Part shown: positions 18,892 through 30,890 of the stretch, piece after piece
Position numbering within the stretch: the first letter of the stretch is position 1
How the letters are laid out: every line of letters begins with the position of its first letter
NCBI GenBank assembly: GCA_951802195.1
Contig: OX637622.1
Span: forward strand, 868,001-932,000
Length of the DNA stretch: 64,000 bases
DNA from: Tausonia pullulans
Lineage: Eukaryota > Basidiomycota > Tremellomycetes > Cystofilobasidiales > Mrakiaceae
Reading direction: 5' to 3'
Made by a program: the position numbers and the translations under genes
The notes under the pieces: generated by a model
What the model saw: only the letters and a program-made list of their open reading frames with translations
The model's database searches: none
What the model was told of the DNA's origin: nothing

Positions 18892-20432
18892 ATGTCCTCC
18901 AACCCACCATCAAAGGTCGCATCGGCCGCTACCGCCAACCCGGATTCGGACGACGACTACGACGATCTCGATGGTCCGTCGGCGGTGGTGTCACCCTCAT
19001 CTTGCTAGCTGACTTCCTCTAACGCTGCTTGCCCCAGACGCTATCCCGGAACTTTCCGCTCCCTCTCCTCCTCCCCCTCCGCCGCCGGCCCCAGCAGCCG
19101 GCCCACCTCATTCCGGCGCCGCGTCCGATGTCGGCGATGATGAGGACGACAACCCGGACGACGCCGCGTTCGCGGCTGAGCTCGCGAAAGGTATGGAGCA
19201 CCTCCTCCGGGAGCTCTCGGGAGCTGCTGTACCTCTGTCGGAAGAGAACCCGCTGCTCGCGACGTCGGCGAGCGCGAGTGGTGCCGCGACGCCCGCACTT
19301 GAAGGCAATGATGGCGGGAAGGAGGCACGGGAGATTCAGGAGGCTTGGGAGAGGGTCTTTAAGCAGGCCGAGGGGTCCAGCAGCAGCGATAAGGCTGGTG
19401 CTGGTGCTGGAGCAGCGGCCGGTAGCGCCAAGGGAGGAGACGACTTCCAGCGGACGGTCAAGGAAACGATGGAGCGGCTCAAGCGGTCGGCCGAGACGTC
19501 AAAGGTGCGTTGATCGCTCTCAGACGTGTCACTAGACTGGAGATGGACGACTTCTGGGTGAAACGTTTGCTCCTACGAAGAAGGAGGAATTCACGGAAGT
19601 CTATCGACCAGCCAGGACAACGGCACGCGCGCCAGTCTCTCCAGTGACGCGTTGAACTCATCTTTCCATCCCTTCATCCCTGCGTCCCTCCCTTTCCAGA
19701 ACGATGCCTCCTCAGCCGAAGACCCCCTCGCCGCGCTTCTCGCCTCGCTAGGCGACGCCTCTGGGGCCGGCGGTCCCGGCGGTCTCGGTGGCCTCGATGA
19801 TGAGGGTGTCCTGGAGTCAATGATGGATGGTCTCATGTCCAAGGAGGTCCTGTTCGAGTCGATGAAGGAGCTTGACTTGAAGGTCTGTCCTTCAACCTCT
19901 CTCACTGTGGTATTCACTACGCAAGCTCACGCTTTAAGGGTCGACAGTACCCGCCGTACCTTGCGAGCCCCGAAGCCGCCAAGCTTGAACCCTCCGCTAA
20001 GCACGCATACGAGGCTCAGGCTAAGCTCGTCGCCGAAATCGTCAAGACGTTTGAGAAGCCGTCATACAGTGACAAGGACGAGGCGTGCAAGACAGAGATC
20101 AGGGAACTGATGGGAAAGGTACGTCCCTTGTGTGTTGTCGACGGATTGATTGTTGTAGGAGAAGGAGGAGCCGAACTGATTCAATCATACTCTCCCTCGT
20201 GAACGAACTAACGCGCCATAGATGCAGGACCTCGGTTCGCCCCCGAAGGAGGTCATGGGCGAGATGCCTGAGGGCTTTGTCCGTTCCCCCTCCCCCTCCC
20301 TCCCTCACCCCCTCCTTCAATCTACTGATCTTTCTATTCTTCTTCATCACTCAGGAGCTTGGTCCAGACGGCCTTCCGAATCTCTCTGGTCTCCCTGGTG
20401 GAGGGCCCGACGGGGACTGCGTCATCTGCTGA
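18892..20432 (+). CDS. PEX19: Peroxin 19, peroxisomal membrane protein import receptor
   Basis: Six exons: 18892..18973, 19038..19504, 19700..19882, 19948..20118, 20222..20278, 20355..20432; 345 residues. The acidic N-terminus has DSDDDYDDLD, and the segment FAAELAKGMEHLLREL fits the membrane-active helix region. The C-terminal folded part contains SMMDGLMSKEVLFESMKEL, YPPYLASPEAAKL and VKTFEKPSYSD, typical of the Pex19 core (PF04614). It ends DGDCVIC, a CaaX box, so farnesylation of that Cys is expected. Pex19 is a cytosolic chaperone and receptor that docks on Pex3 to insert peroxisomal membrane proteins. Introns are 64-195 bp with GTNCGT-type donors. It shares a divergent promoter with the SIKE-like gene and converges on the oxygenase gene. 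Confidence 0.92.
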
Positions 20433-21052
20433 GGCACGATGACGGGTTCGCAGAGTGTGTGAGTAGGTAATCTTGGGGTGGTCCGAAATCTCATGACTTG
20501 GGCGATGGGATCGAACAGGTGGGGGGAGTGGCCCCGCACAGCATGCAAGATACATCATCCATGTGGGAAGGGAAGTCGATCAACGAACCAAGGCAACATA
20601 GAAAAGGAAGACAGAAGATAGATTGAGAGGAGGAGACAGAGGGCGGCGCAAGACCTGTTGCGCCACGCCGAGTAGACCAAGCGAGAAATTGCAAGGAGAA
20701 AGAGCTGGGAAGGTCATGAATGCGAAAATGTGATGGAAGGGTGGGGGCTCGTCAAGAGCCCGCGATCGTTGTTGTTCCAGTGAGAGGGGACGAGATGAAG
20801 GGGAGCAGCCGTTCACCAGTGGCTGGACCTTTTATCAAATGGACGACGAGGAACTGTCAAACCTCAGACTCTCCAAGGATGAACACAGCAAGGACTCACA
20901 GCAGCCTCTTTCGCCCAACATGCCGCTTCTTCGACATAGTCGCCGCCGCCGACCACGAGATCGCGTCGCTCGAGGGCGTATTGGTCGAGCCGGGGGCGAG
21001 CGTCGAGGTCGCGATGGGCTGGACCATGCTGAGATTCATTCAAGGCGATCAG
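20433..21052. other. Convergent intergenic region, PEX19 / oxygenase
   Basis: 620 bp between two stop codons. It presumably holds both 3' UTRs; no other feature is seen. Confidence 0.5.
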
Positions 21053-23039
21053 TCATCGTGGATTCTCCATCAGGGAGAAGAGACGAGCACGGGCGTACAC
21101 ATAGACAGTCTCAGTCGCCGTGACGGTCATCGTCATTGCCACCGCCGGTGTGGCATCGACGACAGCAGCAGTCGTAGTGGTTGTAGTGTCGTCTTCGGAA
21201 GACTCGTCGGACGTCTGCTCCACCTCATTCTCGGTGGAACAGTCCATGTCGGTTGATGTGGACTCCTGCGCAAGAAGAGGGAACGTCAGTGATTTGCTTT
21301 TCTTCCACTGGCAAGGGGGAAAAACATACTTCATTCGTCTCCTCCGGAGAAGTCGTCTTGACAAGAGTAGACGCGGTGCTCGTCGTTACAGTAGCCGCCG
21401 CAGACTTCCCCTCCTCCCCCTCAGCAACAGGAGACGCCTCAACAGTTGTCATCGTGGGAGCGGCGGCAAGGGCGACCTCGTCGATAGAGCTCGAGGACGC
21501 AGACTCGGTGGGCTGACCAGCAGCAGCAGAGGACTCGGCATCGGTTGCCACAGTCTGAATGGGAGCAGTTGTATCACTACTTCCGGAAGCGGATGTAGAG
21601 GCGGCAATTGAGGAGGTGGGTGCAGGGGTGTTGGTGGCGGTCGGAGCAGCGATGTCCGAAATGTTGGTCGCTCCAGCGAGCTGGGGCCAGGTGGCAGTGT
21701 TGTAGAGGACATTGGCGGTCACCTCGGGAGGGTTGCAGTAGCGATGGTGCTCCTATGGGGTAAGGTGGAGTGAGGTGAAGATTAGAGAAGGAATGAGAGA
21801 TGCGGTCCGAAGGGGAAAGAACGAACATCGGGGTTCGGGGCAGCCTTGACGGGAGATGCAGGGGCCGAGCCACCGAAGGGTTGAACAAAGTCCTGTCGTG
21901 GGTATTAGAGAGGCCAAAGTCAGGCAAGAACGCTGGGAACGTTGGAGATGGACGAACGATGCACGAGTTGAACGTCTGGTTGTTGGCGGCCTCGGAGTAC
22001 CAGTACCTATGCGACAGAGTTTCATCAGCTGCAAGATTGACCCGATGATTTGTGATGGGACTCACCACTGTATGACACATTTTCCTCCCTCAGTACACTG
22101 GTCCCCGAGGTCAGGCATGGTGATGTTGAAGTCGGTCTGCTCCTGAGGTGGTCCATTGGGGCACGTGTTGACGTGATCGTACTTGCCGTAGTCTTTGTCC
22201 CACGACTTGAGCTCTGAGCCAATGACCTTGTTGGTGGCTGTGTCGACGATGGCTGAGACAATGAGGAGAATACCGGTGAGAAGGGAGGAAGAGGGCAAAG
22301 CAGCAGACAGAGACACGACTTACAGACGTTGGCGACTCCTCCATGGCGGTTCAGGATGAACACGGATATGGGGATGATCGAGTCAGTCGGGTACGTGTAT
22401 GTGTTCTCCTTGTTGTCCTCGTACTGGTAGCCGGCACAGAGGCGCCCTGGAGTCGCCCAGGTGTCAATCAGCTCGGCTCTCTCCCACTGTCCTAAGCCTT
22501 GATCCACGCACAGTTACACTTCTCCTGGTCCGCCCACGGCTGGCCAGCAGGCGACGTGGGTGAGATAGGCCCGTACTTGGTGTTGCCCTGAGGAGACAAG
22601 GGAGGCAGCCTTCTGTCAAAATGCCGGACGTTGACAGATGACGACACTCGACGACGCACATCGATTCGGCCCTCGCGGTCGGCGTTGAAGGCCTCGCCGC
22701 AGACTTCGCCAGACTTGGCTCCGGCCTGAGTTGGAACGAAGGCGACGCGTCAGTCGAAATCGTTCGCATGTAGCCGATGAAGATCGCGTTGCGCAGACGC
22801 GTGCGCACGACAATCAAGACGCGAGTAACAGTCGACACACCTCACGAATCCAGTGGGAGACAACCATGCCTTTCATCAATCAATAGAGTCAAAAAAGGTC
22901 AGTGTAGTGTTGTGAGACGCGCGCGACCCCTATGTTGAAGCAGAAAAGGAAGCGCGGACGGACCATGGGCTTCAGCCGGCTGAGGGAGGAACGCGGCGGC
23001 GAGAGTAAGAAGGATGGCTGCTGGGGAAGAATACAGCAT
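21053..23039 (-). CDS. Secreted AA16-like lytic polysaccharide monooxygenase-like protein
   Basis: Ten exons, complement(21053..21265, 21330..21752, 21827..21892, 21958..22006, 22066..22252, 22324..22446, 22512..22587, 22660..22725, 22841..22869, 22964..23039); 435 residues. A signal peptide of 24 residues ends PAEA, leaving His as the mature N-terminus (HGMVVSHW), as a copper histidine brace requires. The core carries AGYQYEDNKENTYTYP, NRHGGVANVSIVDT (second copper His), MPDLGDQCT, KCVIQWYWYSEA and NQTFNSCIDF. These match AA16/LPMO_10-type enzymes, where an aromatic residue before SC is axial to copper. Such enzymes oxidise polysaccharides such as cellulose. After about residue 230 the protein is a long Ser/Thr/Ala/Glu-rich tail without a recognisable binding module or GPI signal. 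The N-terminal 40 residues are divergent, so a copper-binding role other than cleavage is possible. Confidence 0.75.
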
Positions 23040-24405
23040 ATTGAGTGGGGAGTGAAAGAGAATGAATCGATGGGCAGGTGGGTCAAGGAGCGTGGGAAGA
23101 TAGTCGCTAGCGACGCTGAAGGTGAGGAGAGACGAGTCGAGAGAAAACGAGAAAGAGAGGAGGGGAAGGGGAGACGAGCGGGAGGGCGAAGGTGGTGGAT
23201 ACGAGTGAAAACAGAGGGACGGAACTGAGTGGCAGTGGGCAAACGATCGTCCAAACTGGGGACCCTTAGATTAGCTCTCATGGTAACAAGGATCGAGGGG
23301 ATAGGTGGCGAAGGTGGAAGGGAGACCCGCCCCTGAAAATGAAAGGCGGCAGACGAGCGAGCCCCTGAGAAGGAGACCAGCCCCTGTCGGTTTCCCCCGG
23401 CCGTGTAGCAGAAGACGCCTTCCCTCTGCCATTGCCCAGCCCTTCCAAGCGAACATCGAGAGAAGAGGACGATCGGGGTGAAGCTTTACCAAGGCAGGAG
23501 GGGAAAGAAGCGAGTGAGCGAGCGAGAAGGAGACAGACAGGCAAGCATATTTGCATCATCCCACCCCTTCATGCTCTACTCCGTCCCGACGATGATCCCC
23601 GTCCCCTTCATCACCGGCTGGCTTGATTCGGCGGTTTGACACTTATTAATCTCGCTCCCGGCGAGGGCGGAGGTAAAGCAGGGCGGGCGGATCCGGTCGG
23701 CAGCCTACGGGAAATATTCCAGAACGCTGAGAGAGTATGCCTTCGCCTATCTATCCCTCTTTCTCTTCCGTCTCCTCACTTTAGGAGCCCGACTGGAATG
23801 TTCGGCGAGCTGACAAGATACTGATTTAAGAAGAGCCAGCTGTGAATGCAAGGCATGGGATCCGATTAGATAGGCGTCGCCCCCTTCTTTCATCACGAAT
23901 CTGTCCCTTCCCCTTCCCTCTTCGACAGCGCTCCAGGCGCATTAGGTCGTATGAATGGCGCAGGGCCGTCGTTTTCGCTGAGTGAGTGTGTATGTGTATG
24001 CCCCGAGGGCAAGAGAGTACAGAGCGGCCTAAACTGCATGTAATGATGCGTCAGCGCATGCACACATGACTCCAGCGAGATGTCTGCACTCACGCCAAGG
24101 GGTCAGGTTTTAACAAAGGGTTGTTCATCAAGTACGAGGTTCGCTCAGAAGAGGCTGAAGAAAAGCTGGAGAATCTGGATGATGACTGTCGAAGGAGGAG
24201 GAAGGCCCGTGATCAGCCCGTGATCAGCTTACAGGCGCGCTCTTCACGTGCTTCGGACGGACGACCCGTCTCCTCCACCTCCTACTCCACTCCCATCGCT
24301 CCCGACTTCAGGAGCGGCAGAAATCAGGAGATAGAAGCGTGGCAGCAGTCCGAGACGAGCTGCGGCAACGTGTCGTTCCGAGTACCTCGCACGACGCTCG
24401 CCACG
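23040..24405. other. Intergenic region upstream of the oxygenase gene
   Basis: 1366 bp containing the oxygenase promoter and the 3' end of the RAMP4 gene. Open frames here lack family similarity or consistent splicing. I see no RNA gene or repeat. Confidence 0.45.
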
Positions 24406-24856
24406 TCACGCGTTTGGCTGAAGACGGCTAGGGAGGCGAAGAGACAGAGACGCACGTCCACCGCCGAGAAGAAAGACGAGCACAAGGGCGGCGTATCTGG
24501 CGATGAGCGTGATTGTCAGCGTCCAGCTCATGCTCTGCGAGTCCTCTCCCCGATCATCGTGAGTGAAGAGAGACCGACTTGACGGAGGAGGCCGTACGAT
24601 CAGCGCTCGCCTCGGCCCGCTTCTCGCTGACAGGCTTCTTCGGGGGCTGGCGGACACCGTTCTTCGCCTGGACGGCGGCGTTCTTGATGCGAATGTCGGC
24701 GGCGGTGGGCTGAGGTTGGAGACAGCGAACAAGTAAGCCCCAGCGGCCAGCTCTCGGCTTTAGGGAAGCGGAAAGCGGACTACGACGCCGAAGACCACGA
24801 CTCTCCCCTGCCCGCATGCGCTGCGGTGGCAACAAGAGGAGGAGGCGACTGACCAT
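24406..24856 (-). CDS. RAMP4/SERP1 (Ysy6-like) ER membrane protein
   Basis: Three exons, complement(24406..24534, 24575..24709, 24854..24856); 88 residues. The first coding exon is the ATG alone, followed at once by donor GTCAGT. The body reads PTAADIRIKNAAVQAKNG then PPKKPVSEKRAE, matching the conserved RIKNAAF-KKGG-PKKP block of fungal Ysy6. A hydrophobic stretch ITLIARYAALVLVFLLGGG near the C-terminus is the tail anchor. RAMP4 proteins associate with the Sec61 translocon and stabilise membrane proteins during ER stress. A short tail after the anchor (RASLSL...) is longer than usual; a further splice could shorten it. Divergent from the EF-hand secretory gene. Confidence 0.72.
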
Positions 24857-25202
24857 GGCTGGGGGTTGAACGGAGGTGGGGATCGAGCGAGGTGGCTGTC
24901 GTGGGTGAGCTGGCGGTTTGGGAGCAGCGAGCGTCTGCATCGAGATGAGCTGCCTCTCGGCCCGCGGGGGTCTCTCCCGCTCTGCCTGCGCGTGGACCGA
25001 CCCAAGCCGACGCGGACGCGGGTCGCTTCCTCAACCGCCCTCGCCTGGGCGCGTCGGGCCCAGCAAGCAAGGGCCTCGCTGCAACCTACCCCTCACCTCC
25101 CCTTTCTCCTCGCTATCGTCTCTTGCCCTGCGCCTCCCCGCACCAGTCGCTCCCTCGAATCGCCCACAGCATCCACAGCACACAATCCTTAGGACAGCGT
25201 CC
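24857..25202. other. Divergent promoter region, RAMP4 / EF-hand protein
   Basis: 346 bp between divergent starts of two secretory-pathway genes. No specific site is recognised. Confidence 0.45.
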
Positions 25203-26746
25203 ATGCGCCCCTCGTTCCTCGTGCCCGCCGCGAGCATTCTCGCTGCTGCTCACCTCGCCGCTGCCCATGGCGCCGGCCACGCCCATGGCGCCTCGTACGA
25301 CGACCACGGCGCCGAGGTCGGCAACATGGGCTACGCTGAGCGCCATGTGAGTGTCAAGGCGTGCTGGCTGAGGATGGGGGGGAAGACAGCGAGAGATCTA
25401 GCGAGCTGACCCACGCATTCTCTACCCCTTTACCGGCTTCCCTCTCTGTCCCGCTCACTTTCCCTCTCCCCGTAGATGAGATCCGAACACCATATGTTGG
25501 TTCTCTCTCTCCGTTCCGAGCTTTCTTGCTTGCCGTACTTTCCCGACAGAGCAGAGACTGACGGTCTCCATCCCTCTCTTCAGCGACGCCTTCGACCCTG
25601 AGTCCTTGTGAGTGCCTTTCTCGTCTGCAACTGACGAGACGCTTCTCTTCACCTTCACGCGGCTCTCTTTCCTTTCCTTCTCGCCTGCCTTGCCTCCTTC
25701 TCTGCCATTTTGGCGCCGTCCTCGCTGACACTTCCCTCCGGCTCGACTTTTGTAGCTTCCATCTCCACGATCTTGACCACGACGGCGTCCTCAACGTCGA
25801 GGAGATTGAGGCCATCTGTGCGTCTTCCCTTTCCCCTTCCCCTCACCTTCGCTGGTCACGCGATGCTTATCGCTCAACCGCCCTCACCTCGTACAGACGG
25901 TCTCCACCACGACTCTTCCAAGGCCGCGTCCAAGACGAGCGAGGCCCAGGCGGCCAAGGCCAAGATCGTGACGACCAAGGTCCTTGATCTCCTTGACAAG
26001 GACGGCGACCGCGTCGTCACACTCTCTGAGTTCCTCGCGCTCGGCAGCGAGGGTCTCCCAGACTTCAAGGGCTTTGAAGACCTTGGTCACCATTATGGTG
26101 CGTGGCGCTCGTTGCAATGGGACAAGGGCTTTAGCTAACACCTGGCTTTGCTTTATCAGACGAGGAGAGCGAGTAGTGAGTGTCGCCTGCCTGCGCAAGG
26201 ACTCGGATGGAGCATCCCATCTGACCCTCTTCGAAACTCAAGCTTCCTCCACCACGAGGAGCTCTACCACTCAACGCCCGAGACCCAGACCGACGACTCG
26301 TACACCCACCCGGAGGACGTCAGTTCCGTCCCTGATCATGCGCTTCGGCGTGCAACTCTGACTAATCAACCGTGTTCCTCCAGCTCGAGCACTTTGCCCA
26401 CCATGAGGAGATCGAGGCCAAGGAGGACGCTCGCGCTCAGACGTTCCTCGAAGGCGAATCGGTCACGCACGGCGACCTTCCTCACGAGCAGCAGAAGGAG
26501 CATCAGGCTCCCCCGAAGCAGCCATCGATCATCGAGCGGCTCGGTAAGGAGCGTATCGCTGCTCAGACGCAGGATGGCGTCTATGGCGAGGGCGCTGTGG
26601 GTTACCAGCGACCGAAGACGACAAGGGACAAGCTGAGGAGGGGAACGCCATACAAGGTGGATCGCGTTGTTCGCGTGAAGATGGAGCAAAGCTGACACTT
26701 TGTGCGCGATCAGTACAAATTCCGGCGCAGCCCCAAGGAGTTCTGA
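25203..26746 (+). CDS. Secretory EF-hand protein (Ssp120/nucleobindin-like)
   Basis: Nine exons: 25203..25346, 25476..25495, 25584..25607, 25756..25817, 25897..26097, 26160..26175, 26243..26318, 26384..26656, 26714..26746; 282 residues. A signal peptide of about 21 residues is followed by a His/Gly-rich segment. Two EF-hands follow: FFHLHDLDHDGVLNVEEIEA, and DLLDKDGDRVVTLSEFLAL with loop D-D-D-V-E spacing. The second half is His/Glu-rich (HFAHHEEIEAKEDA) and ends KFRRSPKEF. The arrangement fits the Ssp120/nucleobindin group, soluble calcium-binding proteins of the ER-Golgi that act with cargo receptors in yeast. Three consecutive tiny coding exons (20, 24, 62 nt) and one of 16 nt make the start of the EF-hand region dependent on precise splicing. 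No HDEL-type retrieval signal is seen. Confidence 0.78.
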
Positions 26747-27875
26747 TTAAGCACTCGATCGATCGTGCTCATTATCTCCTCTTTCGTGCTTATCTTGTCC
26801 GTTGGTGCGTCTCGTCTTTTACTTCTCTTATTCGCTCGTAACTCCTTACTGACTCCATTTCGTTCATCCTCTAGTCACCTTCTCCCTTACCACCTCCTCG
26901 CATTTGCCCACAGCACTCCACGTAACTTTCCATTCTCTCTCTCCCATCTTTCTTTACCTCTTCGATAGTGGGCCCAAAATCATTCTCCAGGCGAGATGAC
27001 CATCACCTTGGCCCTTTCCCTCCATTCCCGCTATTCCCCTCCTTGCCTTGCTTGATGTGGGATATGGAATCGTTGCGCAATTTGAATGTACTTTTTGTTG
27101 AACAGAGAGGTTACTTGAGCCGAGGGCGAAATGTTGTGAGTCGAGTTGCCAATGTCAAGGCCGGGTGGTGAGGCGACTGTCGACTAGCAACAGACAAGTA
27201 GTTAGGGGGAGAGGGTGAGCCCTTCGGGATAGGATCCAAAGCCGAAAATCTGCTTTGCTGTGCTCACTGATGTGTGTTCGTCGCTGAGCTAGGTTCAATC
27301 AGACAACGCCAGCGCCGGAGGGCGACAAACAGGCGAGCAGTCAGGCTTCCTCGCGCCCTCCTCGCGTTGTTGTCCTAGCGACTTCTCTTGCACAACCGCA
27401 TTATCGCATCATCACGAGTCAGCAAGCTTCTTCCACGCTCGGAGGACTTCTCTAACCTTCCAATCATTTCTGGCCTAACAGTCGCCGCTCACTTGGCACA
27501 GACGCACAATTGCCTTACGCCACACGACAACGCGTCCGTTAGACGACTTCTCGAATTCCGCCCAGCAGAAGACCCTCGGCTTCACTTTCTTGTTCCCGAG
27601 TCAGCAAACCTTGCCACCTGAGGAGGAGACACTAGGATCCGTGCTCAGCCCTTGCCGCTCGCTGGTCGTTTTTTAGACAATCGTATTTCCGTCGTTGCCG
27701 CTGCACGCGTAAGAGTCAAAACGCTTTCGTCCTTAGCTCGGTCCTGGCTCGATGCTAACCGCCGGCAGTCAGACGGACGGGGATTCCGGCTACAATGCTT
27801 CCTCCTGGTCTTAATCAAGACCACCAACCAACGTCCATCCCTACTCAAATTCAGTCCATCCCAGTCCAGCGTAAA
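26747..27875. other. Intergenic region upstream of alpha-amylase
   Basis: 1129 bp holding the 3' UTR of the EF-hand gene and the amylase promoter. Pyrimidine-rich tracts lie before the amylase start. No further gene or repeat was recognised. Confidence 0.45.
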
Positions 27876-30324
27876 ATGCTCCCCGTCCTCTCTCTCGCCG
27901 GCCTCCTGTTCGCTAGCATTGTGCAGTCATCGCACGCTCTCTACGCTTCAGATTGGCGTGAGCTCTCCGTCTACCAGTAGGTTTTCTTGCGCCTCTTAAT
28001 ATTTCTTGTCTTATTTCTTCTTTCTGGGTCATTCTCGCACTTCAGCTGCTTAAGCTCAAAATGCACTGTTGACGCTGGATCTTTCGCTCTTTCGGCCTGA
28101 CTCTGCCATCTCTCGCTCTTTCATGCCCATCATCCACTTTCAGGGTCCTCACCGATCGTTTCGCAGTAGGTTTTGCTTCAACACTCCCCAGTCTAACTCC
28201 GATCTAATCCATCGAGCGTCGCGTGACCCTAACGTTACCAACCAGCCTGCACTGACGCCTTTCGGTCCTCTCCACGCCAGCGCCCGGACTCAGTGACGAC
28301 AACGTGCAACACGAGCGACAGAAAATAGTGGGTGTGATGGAGCCCTCATGGGCTTCAGGGTTTCGGCCCTTCTCCTTGTTCATATTGCCACCGGCCAAGG
28401 CCGGTTGGCGATGATGCGAAGGCAAGGGTGACGGGCCTCCAACTTTCGCGCACTGATGCCGATATTGTTGGATCCGTGGCGTGCCGGCGGCATTGGCTCT
28501 TTCTTAGCTGCGGCGGGACGTTCAATGCGCTCCGTGAGTTGTTTTCATACGCAGCTTCTAAGATAGAACAGCGAACTGATCGACCCATGTCATCATCCCT
28601 CGCTTTCACTATGTGATGGTCAGAGGGCAAGCTCGACTACATCCAAAACATGGGCTTTAACGCTATCTGGATCTCGCCCGTCGTCGACAACATCCCTGGC
28701 ACGACCAACTACGGTGAAGCGTACCACGGGTGCGTACTCTCGAGACAAGCGAGATCGTATAGCATACTTCATCGCTGACTGGTGACACCCCCTCAGATAC
28801 TGGTCCCAGGACATTTCCCAGATTAACAACAAGTTTGGCACGGCTGACGACCTCAAGGCGCTCTCAGCTGCCCTTCACGCTCGTGGCATGTACCTCATGG
28901 TCTGTCCGACCCTTGCAGCTTCTTCATTCAGCGAGCCTTAAACTCTGCTCTCCACAACATAGGTCGATGTCGTCATCAACCATGTCGCCACCACCCAGGG
29001 CTCTAGCTTCAGCCCCTCGACGGCATACGGCGCGTTCAACTCGTCGAGCGACTACCACCCGTTCTGCTACATCTCGGACTACTCGAATCAGACCAACGTC
29101 GAGCAGTGCTGGCTCGGCGATAACAAGGTCGCTCTTGCTGGCGTGAGTTCTTGAGGTCTGGGGTTCAGTGTGTGGACAAGAGTGACGCATATGAATCCAT
29201 CAGATCAACACCGAGAACCAGAAGGTCGTCAACTACTTCAACGCCTGGGTCCACCAGTTCGTTAGCGACTACTCGATCGACGGTCTCCGCATCGAGTGCG
29301 TTACAAAACCTTCTCTCTCCCTCAACTTTCCTGGCTTACGCCCCTCCATTATAGCACCGCCAAGCATATCCGCAAGGACTTCTGGCCCGGTTTCAACAGC
29401 GCCGCCGGCATCTTCTGCATGGGCGAGGTCTACGACGGCGGCGTGGCGTTCAACGCGCCGTACCAGAATGTTCTCGATTCGGTCCTTGACTACCCGACGT
29501 ACTATCAGCTCACGTGGGTCGCCCTTCTTCTATCGGACAATGGGGGCAATGACCAATGTTGACTGACGGCGTGCACGATAGGTACGCCTTCCAGAGCACC
29601 TCAGGCTCAATGGCGAACCTCGCCAACGTTCACAACTCGCTCAGGGAGACAATGAAGGATACCACCGTCCTCGGCAAATTCCTCTCCAGTAAGGCCAGAT
29701 ACACTCGAAACCTGTCGCTTAAATCCATTCACTGACGCTGACTCGCATTTATCAGACCAAGACGTCGCCCGCTTCGCCTCCATGACCAAAGACCTGAGCC
29801 TCATCCGCAACGCCTTTACGTACCCGTTCATCGGCGACGGCGTCCCAATCCTCTACTACGGCGACGAGCAGGGCTTCTCCGGGGCTTCGGATCCGGTCAA
29901 CCGCGAACCGTTCTGGGGAACTCGGTACGACACCTCGGGCACCAATTACGCGCTCTTTAAGATGCTCAACTCGGCGAGGAAGCAGGCTGGCCTTGCATCC
30001 GGCGGAAGCTTCTTCTGGACGCAGTCCAAGGTCGTCCAGATCACCCAGCACGAGATCGTCATCTCCAAACCGCCCATGTTGAGCATTCTGTCCAACGGTG
30101 GAGCGACGTACTCCGGCTCTGTGACCGTTCCGAGCAACGCGTCTCTTCCGATCTCAGGGGTTATCGTCGATGTTCTGACGTGCACGTCATGGAAGACAGA
30201 TGGGTCGGGTAAGTCGGTCGTCTCCATCTCTGGCGGCAAACCTCAGGTCATCCTTCCTCTTTCGGCGCTCGGCAACCTCTGCCCGGGTGGAGTCACTCAG
30301 TCAACCATCACCAAGGGGGCGTGA
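27876..30324 (+). CDS. Secreted alpha-amylase, GH13
   Basis: Eleven exons: 27876..27976, 28144..28165, 28281..28327, 28508..28533, 28624..28729, 28797..28899, 28963..29142, 29204..29295, 29355..29513, 29582..29688, 29756..30324; 503 residues. A signal peptide of about 22 residues ends SSHA. The GH13 barrel follows the Taka-amylase pattern: VLTDRFA, CGGTF, DVVINH (region I), GLRIDTAKH with the nucleophile Asp (region II), GEVYDG with the acid/base Glu (region III), and FLSNQDVARF (region IV). Region IV has Gln where fungal alpha-amylases usually have His (NHD); the transition-state Asp is kept. The C-terminal beta-sandwich domain is present; there is no starch-binding domain. The enzyme should cleave alpha-1,4-glucan outside the cell. 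Calcium and substrate contacts otherwise look conserved. Confidence 0.92.
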
Positions 30325-30890
30325 GCATGTCGGCTCGGGCAGCGATGGGCCGGCCCTCTCTCCCTCCTTCGTCGTCTACCCATTCGGCTTGTCAATATGT
30401 TCTAGCACTCTCTCCTCCGCTTCTTCTCTCTCGGCCGCACTCGATGTGCCCCTCTCCTAAACGTGTGCCCTGGTTGGTTTTGTCCTGTCTGGCGTGCCCA
30501 TCCGGGCCTCTCTCTATGTCTTCCTGCTCCCTTGCTTCCTCACTGTCGAACAGGACCCATCTTGCTATACAGGGGGAAGAAGGACAACCTACCTAGATCG
30601 AGCGACGTACGTCTGCCTGAAAGGAAATAAATAGGGAAAAGATGGAGAAAGAGAGCCTCAAAGGTGAAGAAGGCGAAGACGAACAGGCAACCCGAAGGAA
30701 GTAATGCTGAAGGGGGAGGGAGGGAGGGGGAAGGAGGGGGGGGGGGAGAAAGGGGAGGATGAAACATAAAACCCAAAGGAGGAGATGGAGCGATGAAGGG
30801 AAAAGATGAGATGAGAAGGGACGGTGGATAGACTAGAGATTAGATCGAGAGAGAGAGAGCGCGTGATGGAAATGGGAAGATGCCAAAGGA
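30325..30890. other. Convergent intergenic region, amylase / DUF6534 gene
   Basis: 566 bp between stop codons with purine-rich low-complexity stretches (G run about 30740-30750, GA repeats about 30849-30860). Presumed 3' UTRs; nothing else is seen. Confidence 0.5.
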
